Source: Hymenobacter montanus
GTDB lineage: Bacteria; Bacteroidota; Bacteroidia; Cytophagales; Hymenobacteraceae
Assembly: GCF_014699115.1 (NCBI RefSeq)
Contig: NZ_JACXAD010000003.1
Location: 124,001 to 188,000, forward strand
Direction: 5' to 3'
DNA: 64,000 bases
Shown: in pieces, positions 37,398 through 45,999 of the stretch
Layout of the letters: every line of letters starts with the position of its first letter
Numbering within the stretch: the stretch's first letter is position 1
The notes under the pieces: generated by a model
What the model was told of the DNA's origin: nothing
The model's input: only the letters and a program-made list of their open reading frames with translations
Database searches by the model: none
Translations under genes and position numbers: made by a program

Positions 37398-38050
37398 CAG
37401 GTTGGAAATACCACGTTGACTTAAGCGGCGCTTTTGCCTGGCCTACCGGTGATCCCACTACTTTTACCTTCGATGGCAATTCAGGAAACACAGGCCCCCA
37501 GTAGCTGGATTACCTCTTTTCAAGCGCCGAGCTGAGTGCCTGCTGGCGGTGCCCGCGTTATTTCCGCTCTCGCAAGGCCGTTGGCGGACACGCCAACGAC
37601 GGCGACCAGTTGCTGGCAGCCCTGCGCTACGCCCACCCGGTTGACTTGTACAAGCTCTTGGTGCAATTGGGCCTACCCGTAGCCGCCGCCGAAAGTGATG
37701 AGGTTTTTTGGAGCCTGATAGGTCACGCTGGCCAATGAGCGAGCATTAATCTGGGTGCGAAACGTGCCCGTACAGCAGCTTGAAGTTGCCAGGGTCGATC
37801 TCCCCTTCACGAAGTGACTACGAACTCTTCGGGCTAAACAATCCGAAAATTAATGCTTTGATTAGCCAGGCGGAAATGAGCTTGTGCGCGGCTGAATACA
37901 ATCCTTTGAACAGTACTCCACCAACAGTATTTTTGACTTTCTCGCAGGTAAAGGTAGTGCACCTGAAGTTGAGATCTCTAAGCCCTCAACTTGGATAATC
38001 ACCTTACACTAGTTATCAGAAAATAATTACCTTTAAAACAGCGTATTTTT
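37398..38050. other. Region left of the AT-rich gene, with a start-less open frame
   Basis: A 77-codon plus-strand frame at 37505-37738 is coding-like (CWRCPRYFRSRKAVGG, LLAALRYAHPVDLYKLLVQLG) but has no ATG/GTG start and no partner, so it looks like a gene relic. From about 37800 the DNA becomes AT-rich and stays so to about 38745. Confidence 0.4.
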
Positions 38051-38686
38051 ATGTTTTTCAAAACCTTAGTCGCAGCTTTCTTTCTTGAGAGTGAAGATAA
38101 TAATGATTCATTAGAACAGTTGGTGACGCTGGCTGGAATGACAGACCAACACTACTTGAGTGAAGATAAAAAGGTAGCATTAGGTATCCATGACCCAGGC
38201 ATAGAAATAATTTATGGACAATGGGGTGCTTTTGAAGATGCTTGGGCAAGGCTTGATAAACTTGCGTATCATAACTGCTTACAGATTTATTTTTCCATGA
38301 GCCACTTCCTCGATCTGTGCTCTGAAAACACGGATGATGAAAGTCTTCCTTTAGAACAAGATTCCTTACTGCCTTTGGCAACGACTTTCGGTAATGCCTG
38401 TGAACAATTACAAGCAGAAGTGGCTTTCTTAGATACCCATGCTCACTATGGTGATGAAACTTGGATAAACAAGCAAGGTAATCGGGATTGGGTTATAAAT
38501 TATTACTCTATGCTGCTAGAATTTAACATCAACGCACTAGCTGATGAGCGATTCGGACTTCTTTATTTGAATGAGTACATGACTCAAATTTGGGACTCAA
38601 ATCCGGTACGTGAAAATCGTGACATGATATTACTTAGTAAGGGACGTTTAACGTTTGCTCAGCAAGGAGTGATAAGGTGGTTGTAA
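38051..38686 (+). CDS. AT-rich orphan gene, unknown function
   Basis: 211 aa, not recognised. The DNA is visibly AT-rich with many TTA, AAT and GAT codons, unlike all neighbours, so it was probably acquired horizontally. The protein is acidic, has no signal peptide, and is rich in aromatic residues (IIYGQWGAFEDAWARL, HYGDETWINKQGN, RDWVINYYSML). Size, acidity and isolation recall immunity or antitoxin-like proteins, but no family motif supports that. No clear Shine-Dalgarno; a short hairpin with 7-bp arms (38719-38737) follows and may end its transcript. It lies between the kbl promoter and the broken patatin gene. Confidence 0.7.
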   Translation: MFFKTLVAAFFLESEDNNDSLEQLVTLAGMTDQHYLSEDKKVALGIHDPGIEIIYGQWGAFEDAWARLDKLAYHNCLQIYFSMSHFLDLCSENTDDESLPLEQDSLLPLATTFGNACEQLQAEVAFLDTHAHYGDETWINKQGNRDWVINYYSMLLEFNINALADERFGLLYLNEYMTQIWDSNPVRENRDMILLSKGRLTFAQQGVIRWL

Positions 38687-38748
38687 TATCAAATTACGAT
38701 TTTTATGAGCATAAGTAATGAACATCCAAAAAGATGTTCTTCCTAAAC

Positions 38749-39359
38749 CTAGAAAACCAGCAGGCCGCCATCAACCAGGACTTGCACCGGTTGGCCGGGC
38801 GCCGGGGAGCCGACAAGAACGTGGTTTTGCGCATCGAGGAGCACGGCCCGGAAATACAGCGGAATGCTCATGCTGATGCGCCCGGCGTCGGCCACGCGCA
38901 TGTCGGGGGTGGTTTCGTAGCGGACACCTGCACGCGCTGGGTAGTGAGGTTAGTGCCGGTGGTGTAAAGGTCGCGGAAGCGGGTGGCGCCGCCCCGGGAT
39001 GGTTGCTAGGCCAGTGCATGCAGCTCGCCCAGGGTGAGGTTGGGCTTCTGGGTTTTGCGCGCCACCAGCTCGCTCAGGTAGGCGGCAAACGCGTCGCTGC
39101 GGTACCAGCCGTACTGCTTCACTAAGCGGTGGCGGCCGCCGAAGAAGATAAATCGGCCATCGTTGAGGCGCTGCACCGGCGTGGCGTTTACTACATCGAT
39201 AACCTCATTGGCCGAGTAGCCCACCGCCAGCAGCGCCGCCTGAATGGCGCCGGCCGAAGTACCACCCACGCGCTCAATGCCTTGCAATATTCCTTGCTGC
39301 TCCAGCTCCCGCAAGGCGCCGCCGTAGGCAATGCCGCGGATGCCCCCGCCCTCCATCAC
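38749..39359 (-). pseudogene. Patatin-like phospholipase, disrupted by a stop, a frameshift and 3' loss
   Basis: The intact N-part (39359 to 39009) has VMEGGGIRGIAYGGAL, the oxyanion-hole GGGIRG, and VGGTSAGAIQ with nucleophile Ser. It stops at TAG (39006-39008). In the same frame the homology continues (TRFRDLYTTGTNLTTQRVQV), then at about 38920-38935 jumps to another frame (VRYETTPDMRVADAGRISMSIPLYF) and reaches QVLVDGGLL, the catalytic Asp-Gly-Gly motif, before stopping at 38749. The remaining third or so of a normal patatin is missing, exactly where the AT-rich segment begins. Upstream of 39359 the frame stays open to about 39473 without an ATG. Certain as a pseudogene; the cause is inferred. 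Confidence 0.85.
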
Positions 39360-39607
39360 CAGGTTGCAGTAGCGCGGCTGGGCGCTGGTCGTGGTGATAT
39401 ACTGAGCAGGGCTATTGCAACGCCCCAGTTCCGGAGAAGACGAGCAAGGTTTGACATCCGGCCAAAGATACCGTCAGGCTCTGCTGCATTGGCTTTAGAG
39501 GGCAGCTGGACCGAGGCTTCCGGCGTAGGGAACGGCCGCGAAAAACGGGTTGCCCAGCTTGGCACTGCTAAAGCATTGGCAGACGCTAGAATGCGTACCC
39601 TCACCGG

Positions 39608-39615
39608 TATCTTTG
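39608..39615 (+). promoter_or_regulatory. -7 element TATCTTTG for threonine dehydrogenase
   Basis: Perfect TAnnTTTG match 46 bp before the ATG at 39662. Confidence 0.6.
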
Positions 39616-39661
39616 TGCCTGCAACTCAATTCCCCATCCCACTCAACATTAAATTTTTCGC

Positions 39662-40657
39662 ATGGCCACCACCTCTTCTGGCGACCCCGACACCCCTGTT
39701 TTACCCGGCTCCGTGCTGGTTATTGGCGCCTGTGGCCAATTAGGCCTGGAGCTGGTGGCGGCTCTGCGCCAGCGCTACGAGCCTACCTGCGTGGTAGCTG
39801 CCGACGTGCGCCCCCCCAAGAACCCCGAGCTGCTGGCTGGGGGCCCTTTCGAACTGCTCGATGTGCTCGACCGCACCCGCCTCGACAAGCTCATTCGCCA
39901 GTACCGCCCCAAGCAGATTTATCACCTCGCGGCCCTGCTCTCGGCCACGGCCGAGAAGAACCCGCTCTTCGGCTGGCAGCTGAACATGGATGGTTTGCTC
40001 ATCGTGCTCGAAGCCGCCGTGGCCCACGGCGTAGCCCAGGTGTACTGGCCCAGCTCCATCGCCGTGTTCGGGCCGGACACCCCCCGCGATAACACCCCGC
40101 AAGTCACCGTCATGAACCCGAACACGGTGTACGGCATCAGCAAGCTGGCCGGCGAGCAGTGGTGCGAGTGGTACCACCGCAAGCACGGCCTGGACGTGCG
40201 CAGCCTGCGCTACCCCGGCCTCATCGGCTACAAGAGCCTGCCCGGCGGCGGTACCACCGACTACGCCGTTGATATCTACCACAAAGCCGTGGCTGGCGAG
40301 CGCTACGAGTGCTTCCTCGAAGCCGACACCTACCTGCCGATGATGTACATGCCCGACGCGCTGAAAGCCACCCTGGACCTGATGCACGCCCCAGCCGACC
40401 AAATCAAGGTGCGGACCAGCTACAACCTGGGGGCCATGAGCTTCTCGCCGGCCGAAATTACGGCCAGCATTCAGCGGCACGTGCCCAACTTCCAGGTGAG
40501 CTACCAGCCCGACGGCCGCCAGCAGATTGCCAATTCCTGGCCCGCCAGCATCGACGATTCCGCCGCCCGCCAGGACTGGGGCTGGCAGCCGGATTTCGAC
40601 CTGGATAAAATGACTGCTGACATGCTGCTGCATTTGAAGCAGCTGCAGCCAGTATAA
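39662..40657 (+). CDS. SDR-type L-threonine 3-dehydrogenase
   Basis: 331 aa. IGACGQLGLEL gives the NAD glycine motif at residues 21-28 (GACGQLG), HLAALLSATAEKNP and YWPSSIAVFG are strand/active-site marks, and Tyr157/Lys161 (YGISK) form the catalytic pair. The combination LLSATAEKNP, PGLIGYKSLPGGGTTDYAVDIY and MYMPDALKATLDLM is typical of the short-chain (UDP-galactose-4-epimerase-like) threonine dehydrogenases known from Bacteroidota, not of general sugar epimerases. It oxidises L-threonine to 2-amino-3-oxobutyrate, the substrate of Kbl encoded nearby. Own promoter at 39608, followed by a large inverted repeat. Confidence 0.88.
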   Translation: MATTSSGDPDTPVLPGSVLVIGACGQLGLELVAALRQRYEPTCVVAADVRPPKNPELLAGGPFELLDVLDRTRLDKLIRQYRPKQIYHLAALLSATAEKNPLFGWQLNMDGLLIVLEAAVAHGVAQVYWPSSIAVFGPDTPRDNTPQVTVMNPNTVYGISKLAGEQWCEWYHRKHGLDVRSLRYPGLIGYKSLPGGGTTDYAVDIYHKAVAGERYECFLEADTYLPMMYMPDALKATLDLMHAPADQIKVRTSYNLGAMSFSPAEITASIQRHVPNFQVSYQPDGRQQIANSWPASIDDSAARQDWGWQPDFDLDKMTADMLLHLKQLQPV

Positions 40658-40670
40658 AGAAGCGGCTGAG

Positions 40671-40790
40671 GGTGGTGCCACGAATTCCGCGCAGCGGTTC
40701 GTGGTACCACTACTCCCAGAACGGTAATTGCCAGGGCAGCTCAACAGCTAGTGGTACCACGAACCGCTGCGCGGAATTCGTGGTACCACC
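40671..40790. repeat. Large nested inverted repeat (two 41-bp arms, each itself palindromic)
   Basis: Arms 40671-40711 and 40750-40790 are reverse complements with one mismatch (position 40677), separated by 38 bp. Each 39-mer core is itself nearly palindromic: it begins and ends with the 10-bp palindrome GTGGTACCAC extended to 13 paired bases, and has an inner CCGC-TGC-GCGG stem. No U-tract. The design is that of a REP/BIME-like element or a cruciform-forming site more than of a terminator. It lies between the threonine dehydrogenase and terC stops (convergent genes). Confidence 0.85.
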
Positions 40791-40908
40791 CCCGTTCCGT
40801 ACAGCGCGGATAACCCCTCGAAAGCAACAGGAAAATTGACCACCTCACCAGGTCTTCGTTCGCAACCCCGGCACCGTCGGCGGGCAACTCGGCGGCCAAC
40901 ATCCTGGG

Positions 40909-41676
40909 TTACCGCCCGCCGCTCATGCGCCGGGGGTAATTGAACAGGACTGAGGTGGCCCAGGGTACCAGAAACAGGGCTACTGTGAGCACGGTGAGGC
41001 CCACATCGGCAGTCTCGCTGGCCAGAAACACGCTCAGCGGGTGCTGCGGCCGGAAGTGCTCGAACAATGAGAGCAACAGCTTCAGCCCCAGCAACGCAAT
41101 GATGGTGAAGGCCGCCGTTTCCAGAAAGGGGTACCGACCCATCAGCAGCACGAAAACCTGCGCCACCAGGCGCATGGCCAGGATACCAATAAATACGCCC
41201 ACCACCACCAGAATGATGTTTTCGGTGAAGGCCACCACGGCAAATACGTTATCGATGGAAAACGCCAGATCCATCAGCTCAATCAGGGCGACCGTGGCCC
41301 AGAACTTTCCGACCAAGCCTAAGGTGCGCCGGTAAATCCAGCTTTCCTCTTTCACGATGTCCTCGCCGTCGTCCGTGCCGTTGGGCCGGAAATGGTCGTA
41401 CACCAGGTACAGCAGGTAGAGCCCCCCCAGCGGCTTCAGAAACCAGAATTTAATCAGGAACGAGGCGAAGACCAGGCATATTCCCCGGAATATGTAGGCC
41501 CCGAAGATGCCATAGCGCAGGGCTTTTTTGCGTTCTCCCGGGGGTAGATCGCCCACCATGGTCGCCAGCACGGCGGCATTATCCACCGAAAGCAGACTTT
41601 CGATGACGACTAAGTTGCCCACCACCGCCAGAGCGGCCAGCGGGTTGTCGATGATTTGCTGAAGGGGCGCGTACAT
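40909..41676 (-). CDS. TerC-family integral membrane protein
   Basis: 255 aa. Seven or so membrane helices with the TerC signatures NLVVIESLLSVDNAAVLA (SxDNA) and IELMDLAFSIDNVFAV (SxDN) repeated, plus a charged cytoplasmic loop (GTDDGEDIVKEESW). TerC proteins carry acidic pairs thought to bind or export metal ions such as Mn2+ or Ca2+ and are linked to tellurite or metal stress. Here it is isolated from any ter operon. Upstream within 23 bp ends the broken hydrolase gene. Confidence 0.88.
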   Translation of the reverse strand: MYAPLQQIIDNPLAALAVVGNLVVIESLLSVDNAAVLATMVGDLPPGERKKALRYGIFGAYIFRGICLVFASFLIKFWFLKPLGGLYLLYLVYDHFRPNGTDDGEDIVKEESWIYRRTLGLVGKFWATVALIELMDLAFSIDNVFAVVAFTENIILVVVGVFIGILAMRLVAQVFVLLMGRYPFLETAAFTIIALLGLKLLLSLFEHFRPQHPLSVFLASETADVGLTVLTVALFLVPWATSVLFNYPRRMSGGR

Positions 41677-41698
41677 GTAGGCGTAAGACAGTGGAAAG

Positions 41699-42329
41699 TT
41701 AAGCCCGCGACGTGCGGGAAGGGTGCTCTGGATGATTGGCTGGGTCCAGCATCCTATCCATTACCTCCAAAGCTGCGGCCCGGTTTTTCCCATACAGCGT
41801 GTGGCCCTGGCCCGGTAGCCGTTGTACGGATGCGTTGCCCAGGCGGCTGGCCAGTCAGGCAATATTGCCGCAGCCCCGTGCGCCATCGGTGGTACCGTGC
41901 CAGAGGAGGACGGGAGCCCGCACGTCTTCGAGGACTAAAGCCGGCCGGTGGCACCAGGTTTGGGTATCGTCGTACACCCCGGCCATAGTTGGCGAAGTGT
42001 TGTCCCGCTGCCTTCCGGAGCAGCGCCCGGAAGGTGGGTTGCGTCGTCATGAGCCGCTTGGCCGGGCGCTGGTAAATACCCCACGGACCTATCCCCGGCA
42101 GGTCGGCCACCAGAGTCTGCCATCCCAGCCTGGCCAGTACCTGGCAGGTGGCAGCTAGCGCTAAGCCGGAAAAGCCGTGCTGAAATTCCACTATCCGCCG
42201 AGCGGGGCTGTCGGAGCGCTTTAAGCCCAGGGCCCGGCCACTGGGCAGCTTAACGGGGAGCGGCGGGGAGCTGGGTACGGGCATGGCGGTTGCATACGGC
42301 CGAGCTGCGGACTGGTTGGGCCCACCCAC
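41699..42329 (-). pseudogene. Alpha/beta hydrolase, broken by frameshift and internal stop
   Basis: The upstream part (VEFQHGFSGLALAATCQVLA ... LMTTQPTFRALLRKAAG) is in one frame; around 41980 homology passes to a second frame (TWCHRPALVLEDVRAPVLLWHGTTDG), which is stopped by TGA after GCGNIA and then continues (LASRLGNASVQRLPGQGHTLYGKN) to TAA at 41699. WHGTTDG and PGQGHTLY are the family's late Asp and His regions. The nucleophile Ser motif G-x-S-x-G cannot be seen intact. The single 191-codon frame of the upstream part covers the region only because the GC-rich second half is open by chance. Confidence 0.75.
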
Positions 42330-42422
42330 TCGCGCAGGAAGCTTCCGCTGCTAGCCGCATCGCCTTCGGGCGGCCGTTTGCGTAACATCCCGGCACACAC
42401 TTCTGCCGCTGCTTCGCCCATT

Positions 42423-43172
42423 ATGATAGTCAATTCCACTCCCGCCGGCTGGCAAATCATCTATCAGCAGGCCCACGCCCTGCTGGCCATGCAGCTGGCG
42501 TGGGCCTGGCCGCCCACCCTGCCTGCCGACCGCTGGGTCGGCCTGCTCGCCGCCATTGCTCAACACGACGACGAGCAGGAGGCCTGGCGCGACCGCGGGG
42601 GCCACCACGGCCTCACCGCCGCCGGCGCGCCGGCCAACTTTACTCAAAAGCCCTTTTCGCTGGCACAGGCGACGGGGGTACTGGCTGCCGCCCGCTTCCA
42701 GGGCCAATGGCGCAGCTTGCTCACCAGCATGCACCTGAGCTGCCTCTACGAAACGCTGCGGGGCAGCGACCCGAAAACAACGGCGTTCCTGGACGAGCTG
42801 CGGGCCGGACAGCAGCGCTGGCGGCGGGCCCTGAGAGTGAAAAAAGACGAAGCCCAGGCGGCCTACGACTTGCTGCACTGGGCCGACCGCCTGTCGCTCA
42901 TCCTCTGCCGGCACGAGCTGCCGGAAATGGGCCGCGCCCTGGAAATATACCACGGCCCCGACCAACGGCGCTACGACGTGCGCCAATCCCCCGACGGTTC
43001 CATGCACGTGGAGCCCTGGCCCTTTGCCCCCGCCGAGCTAGTGGTGAGCGTCGAAGCCAGCGTGCTGACTCAGCTTCAGTTTGCCGATGATGCCGCGCTG
43101 GCCGCCGCGCTCCGTGCGGCTCCGGTCGAAACGCTCCGCTGGACGCTCCGCCGCGCGAAAGAATCGACCTGA
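42423..43172 (+). CDS. DUF3891 family protein
   Basis: 249 aa from ATG at 42423 (MIVNSTPAGWQIIYQQAHALL); the frame is open 15 codons further upstream. The family marks are IYQQAHALLAMQLAWAW, LAAIAQHDDEQEAW and a late LLHWADRLSLILCRHELP. The His/Asp pattern (IAQHDDEQ, HLSCLYETL, HWADRLSLILC) recalls HD-type metal sites but this is only an impression. No signal peptide. Function not known. Divergent from the hydrolase pseudogene. Confidence 0.85.
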   Translation: MIVNSTPAGWQIIYQQAHALLAMQLAWAWPPTLPADRWVGLLAAIAQHDDEQEAWRDRGGHHGLTAAGAPANFTQKPFSLAQATGVLAAARFQGQWRSLLTSMHLSCLYETLRGSDPKTTAFLDELRAGQQRWRRALRVKKDEAQAAYDLLHWADRLSLILCRHELPEMGRALEIYHGPDQRRYDVRQSPDGSMHVEPWPFAPAELVVSVEASVLTQLQFADDAALAAALRAAPVETLRWTLRRAKEST

Positions 43173-43491
43173 AAAGCGGACGCTCGCCCCTTGCTGCCTG
43201 GCCTTATTCCAGTTGGCCACGATTGGGCGCGGCAGCCCTTGCGTTAGGAAAGAATCTGGGCGTTGGCGAGGGTAGTGCTGGTCCTGGCCGGACTGCTGCT
43301 CAACGGCTTTTGCGGTCTCCTGGTGGGCTCGGCCAGCATTTGTCCGGCTGCTTATCAGCCCCGGCCAGTGGCTTTTAAGTACGACCAGACGGTACCAGTG
43401 GCCGCCTACTCAGCCAACGCCGCCACGTCCGGGCCGTACTATCGTACTATAAGGCGGCATTCTACCTTTCCGCCGCTTATTTTTTTGTAGC
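43173..43491 (+). other. Spacer with a TTG-start frame of doubtful coding value
   Basis: The frame 43263-43490 could start at TTG and would give a signal-like N-terminus (VVLVLAGLLLNGFCGLLVG), but the rest is featureless. A T-rich tract at 43480-43487 lies directly before the BrkB start and probably contains its promoter. Confidence 0.35.
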
Positions 43492-44460
43492 ATGGCACAC
43501 TATACATTTTCTGATATTCTGACCGTTCTCAAATCTTCGGCCTCTGAGTTCAGCAACAACAACTCGTTCCGGCATTCGGCGGCGCTGTCGTACTACACCA
43601 TTTTTTCGTTGCCGCCCCTGCTGCTCATCGTCATCACGATAGCCAGTACCGCGTTCGGAGGCGAGGCCATTACCGGCCAGGTTTATGGACAGATTAAGGG
43701 CCTGGTGGGGCCCGATGCGGCCAAGTTCCTGCAAGACAGCATTGCCAAGTTCACCCTGCAGGAGCGGGGACCCCTGGCCACGGCCATCGGCGTGGGTACG
43801 CTGATTTTCGCGGCCACCACCTTCTTCGTGACCCTGCAGGAAAGCATCAACGACATTTGGAACCTGAAGGTGAAAACTGCCGGCATCGGCATCGGCGAGT
43901 TCATCAAGCAGCGGCTGCTGTCGTTTGGCTTGATTCTGAGCGTGGCGCTGCTGCTGCTCATTTCCTTCGTGGTGAGTGCCGTGCTCAGCGCTTTCACCGG
44001 CTGGCTACAGCAGCAAATTCCCGAGGTTGGGGTTATCGCCATTCGCCTGGTTGACTTCGCCTTGTCGCTAGGGGTCACCACGCTGCTGTTTGCCCTCATC
44101 TACCGCTTCCTGCCCGATGCCATCATCCGCTGGCGCGATGTCGGCATTGGGGCCTTCATTACGGCGCTGCTCTTCGTGGTGGGGAAATTTCTCATTGCCT
44201 TCTACATCGCCAAGGCCAACCCTGGTTCGGCCTTCGGGGCGGCCGGCTCGGCCATCGTGCTGCTGGTCTGGATCAACTATTCCTCGCTCATCATCTTCTT
44301 CGGGGCCGAATTCACTCAGGAATTTGCCGACGCCTTCGGCCAGAAGGTCCAGCCCAAAGCCCACGCCGTGCGCGTACGGCTCGAAGAAGTGGCCCCCGGC
44401 GAATCAGAGGAGGAGCGGCCGACTGGCCGCCCCCACGCTACGGGCCGCTGGCGGTCCTAG
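43492..44460 (+). CDS. YihY/BrkB family membrane protein
   Basis: 322 aa. Six membrane helices and the family signatures NNNSFRHSAALSYYTIFSLPPLLLIV (first helix with ALSYYTIFSLPP), WNLKVKTAG and YRFLPDAIIRWRDVGIGAFITALLF in succession, then SAIVLLVWINYSSLIIFFGAEFTQEFA. Charged, partly Arg-rich C-terminal tail. YihY/BrkB proteins are inner-membrane proteins of unsettled role (formerly called RNase BN). Start ATG at 43492 is four bases after a TTTG, compare the leaderless set. Confidence 0.92.
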   Translation: MAHYTFSDILTVLKSSASEFSNNNSFRHSAALSYYTIFSLPPLLLIVITIASTAFGGEAITGQVYGQIKGLVGPDAAKFLQDSIAKFTLQERGPLATAIGVGTLIFAATTFFVTLQESINDIWNLKVKTAGIGIGEFIKQRLLSFGLILSVALLLLISFVVSAVLSAFTGWLQQQIPEVGVIAIRLVDFALSLGVTTLLFALIYRFLPDAIIRWRDVGIGAFITALLFVVGKFLIAFYIAKANPGSAFGAAGSAIVLLVWINYSSLIIFFGAEFTQEFADAFGQKVQPKAHAVRVRLEEVAPGESEEERPTGRPHATGRWRS

Positions 44461-44664
44461 CTGACTCGGCTGGCGAAATGTCCTTTTATTAGGCTTGAAA
44501 ATAAAATTTAGTATAATTTATCTATCTGAAATTCAGTAAAATGTTATTAATTAGGGCAGATAAGTGATAAATTTTAGGGCGTTGCGAAAGGTCTGCTAAC
44601 TCCAAATTTCGAGTTGCGACTATGCGCGAACAAGGGGCCATCTTTGGAGAAATTTATCCCCTCC

Positions 44665-45858
44665 ATGAAAACACCCTTATCCTTTCGTTGCTGGAGCTTG
44701 GTCCTGGCCCTGGCCTTCGCCAACCGGCCGGCCCTGGGCCAAAGTCCTGCCGAGCGGGTGGTCGTGGTGAGTCCCACCGTGGGTGAGGTCATCGATGGGG
44801 CCGAAAAAGCCCGTTTCGGACTATTCCCCTATTATGCGGCCGATGACTTTGAGGAAGCCCGGTTCGTGCGCAGCTTGGCCGCCGACAGCGCCATCACCCT
44901 GCGTACGCGTCTGCGGGACGGCCGCCAGGTAGCACGGCCCTTCACATTGGCCGAGTTTGAGGCCGTGCGCGCTGGCATTGCCCGCCGCTTACAGGAAGTT
45001 GGCTCGCTGTCCCCCGAGCCAGTCGCTACCCGCAGCAATGCTAGCCCCTCCGGCAGTGCCGCCCTAGCTCCGGCTAGCAGTGGTACCCCCGAAATTATTG
45101 GCCGTACCTACAGCGTCGAATTGCGCTCAGGCAATCGTTTCATAGGGGTGCTGCGCTCGGCCACGGCCGAAGAGCTGGAGTTCGAAACCAAGGACCTGGG
45201 CCGCGTGCGCGTGCAGCGCGCTAACCTCATTGAATTTGTCCTGCTTAACCAAGGGCAGGCCCGGCGGGGGTATGATGACGTAGGTAATGGGACCCGCCTC
45301 TTTTTTGCCCCTACTGCCCGCAACCTGCGGCGCGGCGAAGGCTACGTGCAGGACATCGACATCTTCCTGCTGGGGGCTAACTACGGCATCACCGACAATT
45401 TTTCGGTGGGGGTGCTGGTGCCCGTCCTGCCAGGGTTGGGGCTGAGCGTATTCGCCTTCACCCCGAAGGTTAGTGTGCCCCTCACCGATAAATTCACCGT
45501 GGGCGCGGGGGTGTTATACGCCAGGGCGTTCGGCTACGGGGGCGGCATCGGCTACGGCGTGGCCACCTACGGCACGGCCGACGATAACGTAACCATGGGC
45601 TTGGGCTACGCTTTTGCCGGCGGCGAAGTCAGCAGTACGCCCGTGGTGGTGGTGGGTGGCGCCAAGCGGCTTTCCCGGCGCACTTCCCTCATCAACGAGA
45701 CCTACATCGTGAACGGTGGGGTCGGCGGGTTATTTGGGCTGCGTATCGCGGCTTCCCGCGTCAGCGGCAGCCTCGGAGGCCTGTACTTTAGCGGCTCTGA
45801 AGGGGGCCTTTATCCCGCCTACGCCGAGGTTGCTTACCGCTTCGGAAAAATCAAATAG
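44665..45858 (+). CDS. Predicted exported beta-barrel-like protein
   Basis: 397 aa from ATG at 44665 (MKTPLSFRCW), where a signal peptide ends near ANRPALGQ. The N-terminal half has a small beta module (YSVELRSGNRFIGVLRSATAEELEFETKDLGRVRVQ in parts), the C-terminal 200 residues alternate Gly-rich strands (NYGITDNFSVGVLVPVLPG, FTVGAGVLYARAFGYGGGIGYG, YAEVAYRFGKIK) and end with an aromatic-containing strand, as in outer-membrane barrels. No named family. Preceded by an AT-rich promoter region at 44480-44600. Confidence 0.75.
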   Translation: MKTPLSFRCWSLVLALAFANRPALGQSPAERVVVVSPTVGEVIDGAEKARFGLFPYYAADDFEEARFVRSLAADSAITLRTRLRDGRQVARPFTLAEFEAVRAGIARRLQEVGSLSPEPVATRSNASPSGSAALAPASSGTPEIIGRTYSVELRSGNRFIGVLRSATAEELEFETKDLGRVRVQRANLIEFVLLNQGQARRGYDDVGNGTRLFFAPTARNLRRGEGYVQDIDIFLLGANYGITDNFSVGVLVPVLPGLGLSVFAFTPKVSVPLTDKFTVGAGVLYARAFGYGGGIGYGVATYGTADDNVTMGLGYAFAGGEVSSTPVVVVGGAKRLSRRTSLINETYIVNGGVGGLFGLRIAASRVSGSLGGLYFSGSEGGLYPAYAEVAYRFGKIK

Positions 45859-45943
45859 AGAATGTCGCAGCGGTCTTCATAAAGAAACTGCCCCGGGCGT
45901 GGCACCACTCGATACGAATCCCAGCCGAAAAGAAAACCGGGGC

Positions 45944-45979
45944 CAAAAGCAGCAGTCCACGCGCTGGCTGCTGCTTTTG
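45944..45979. terminator. Terminator between the barrel-like protein gene and rlmN
   Basis: 12-bp perfect stem (45944-45955 with 45968-45979), A4/T4 inside the arms, 12-nt loop; convergent genes on both sides. Confidence 0.8.
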
Positions 45980-45999
45980 ATTACGTCCGACCGGCTTCG

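Noticed and set aside
36225..37424. 399-codon plus-strand open frame
   Set aside because: Antisense shadow of kbl, same Val/Ala/His/Gln-rich bias.
37780..37998. 72-codon plus-strand frame left of the AT-rich gene
   Set aside because: Non-ATG start, no motif, spans the composition boundary; probably chance.
39360..39604. 82-codon minus-strand frame upstream of the patatin relic
   Set aside because: Different frame from the patatin and overlapping the threonine dehydrogenase promoter; no domain.
39740..40744. 334-codon minus-strand open frame
   Set aside because: Antisense shadow of the threonine dehydrogenase; its beginning also runs through the inverted repeat.
43263..43490. 75-codon frame with signal-like N-terminus
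   Set aside because: Needs a TTG start, ends directly at the BrkB promoter region and has no conserved content.
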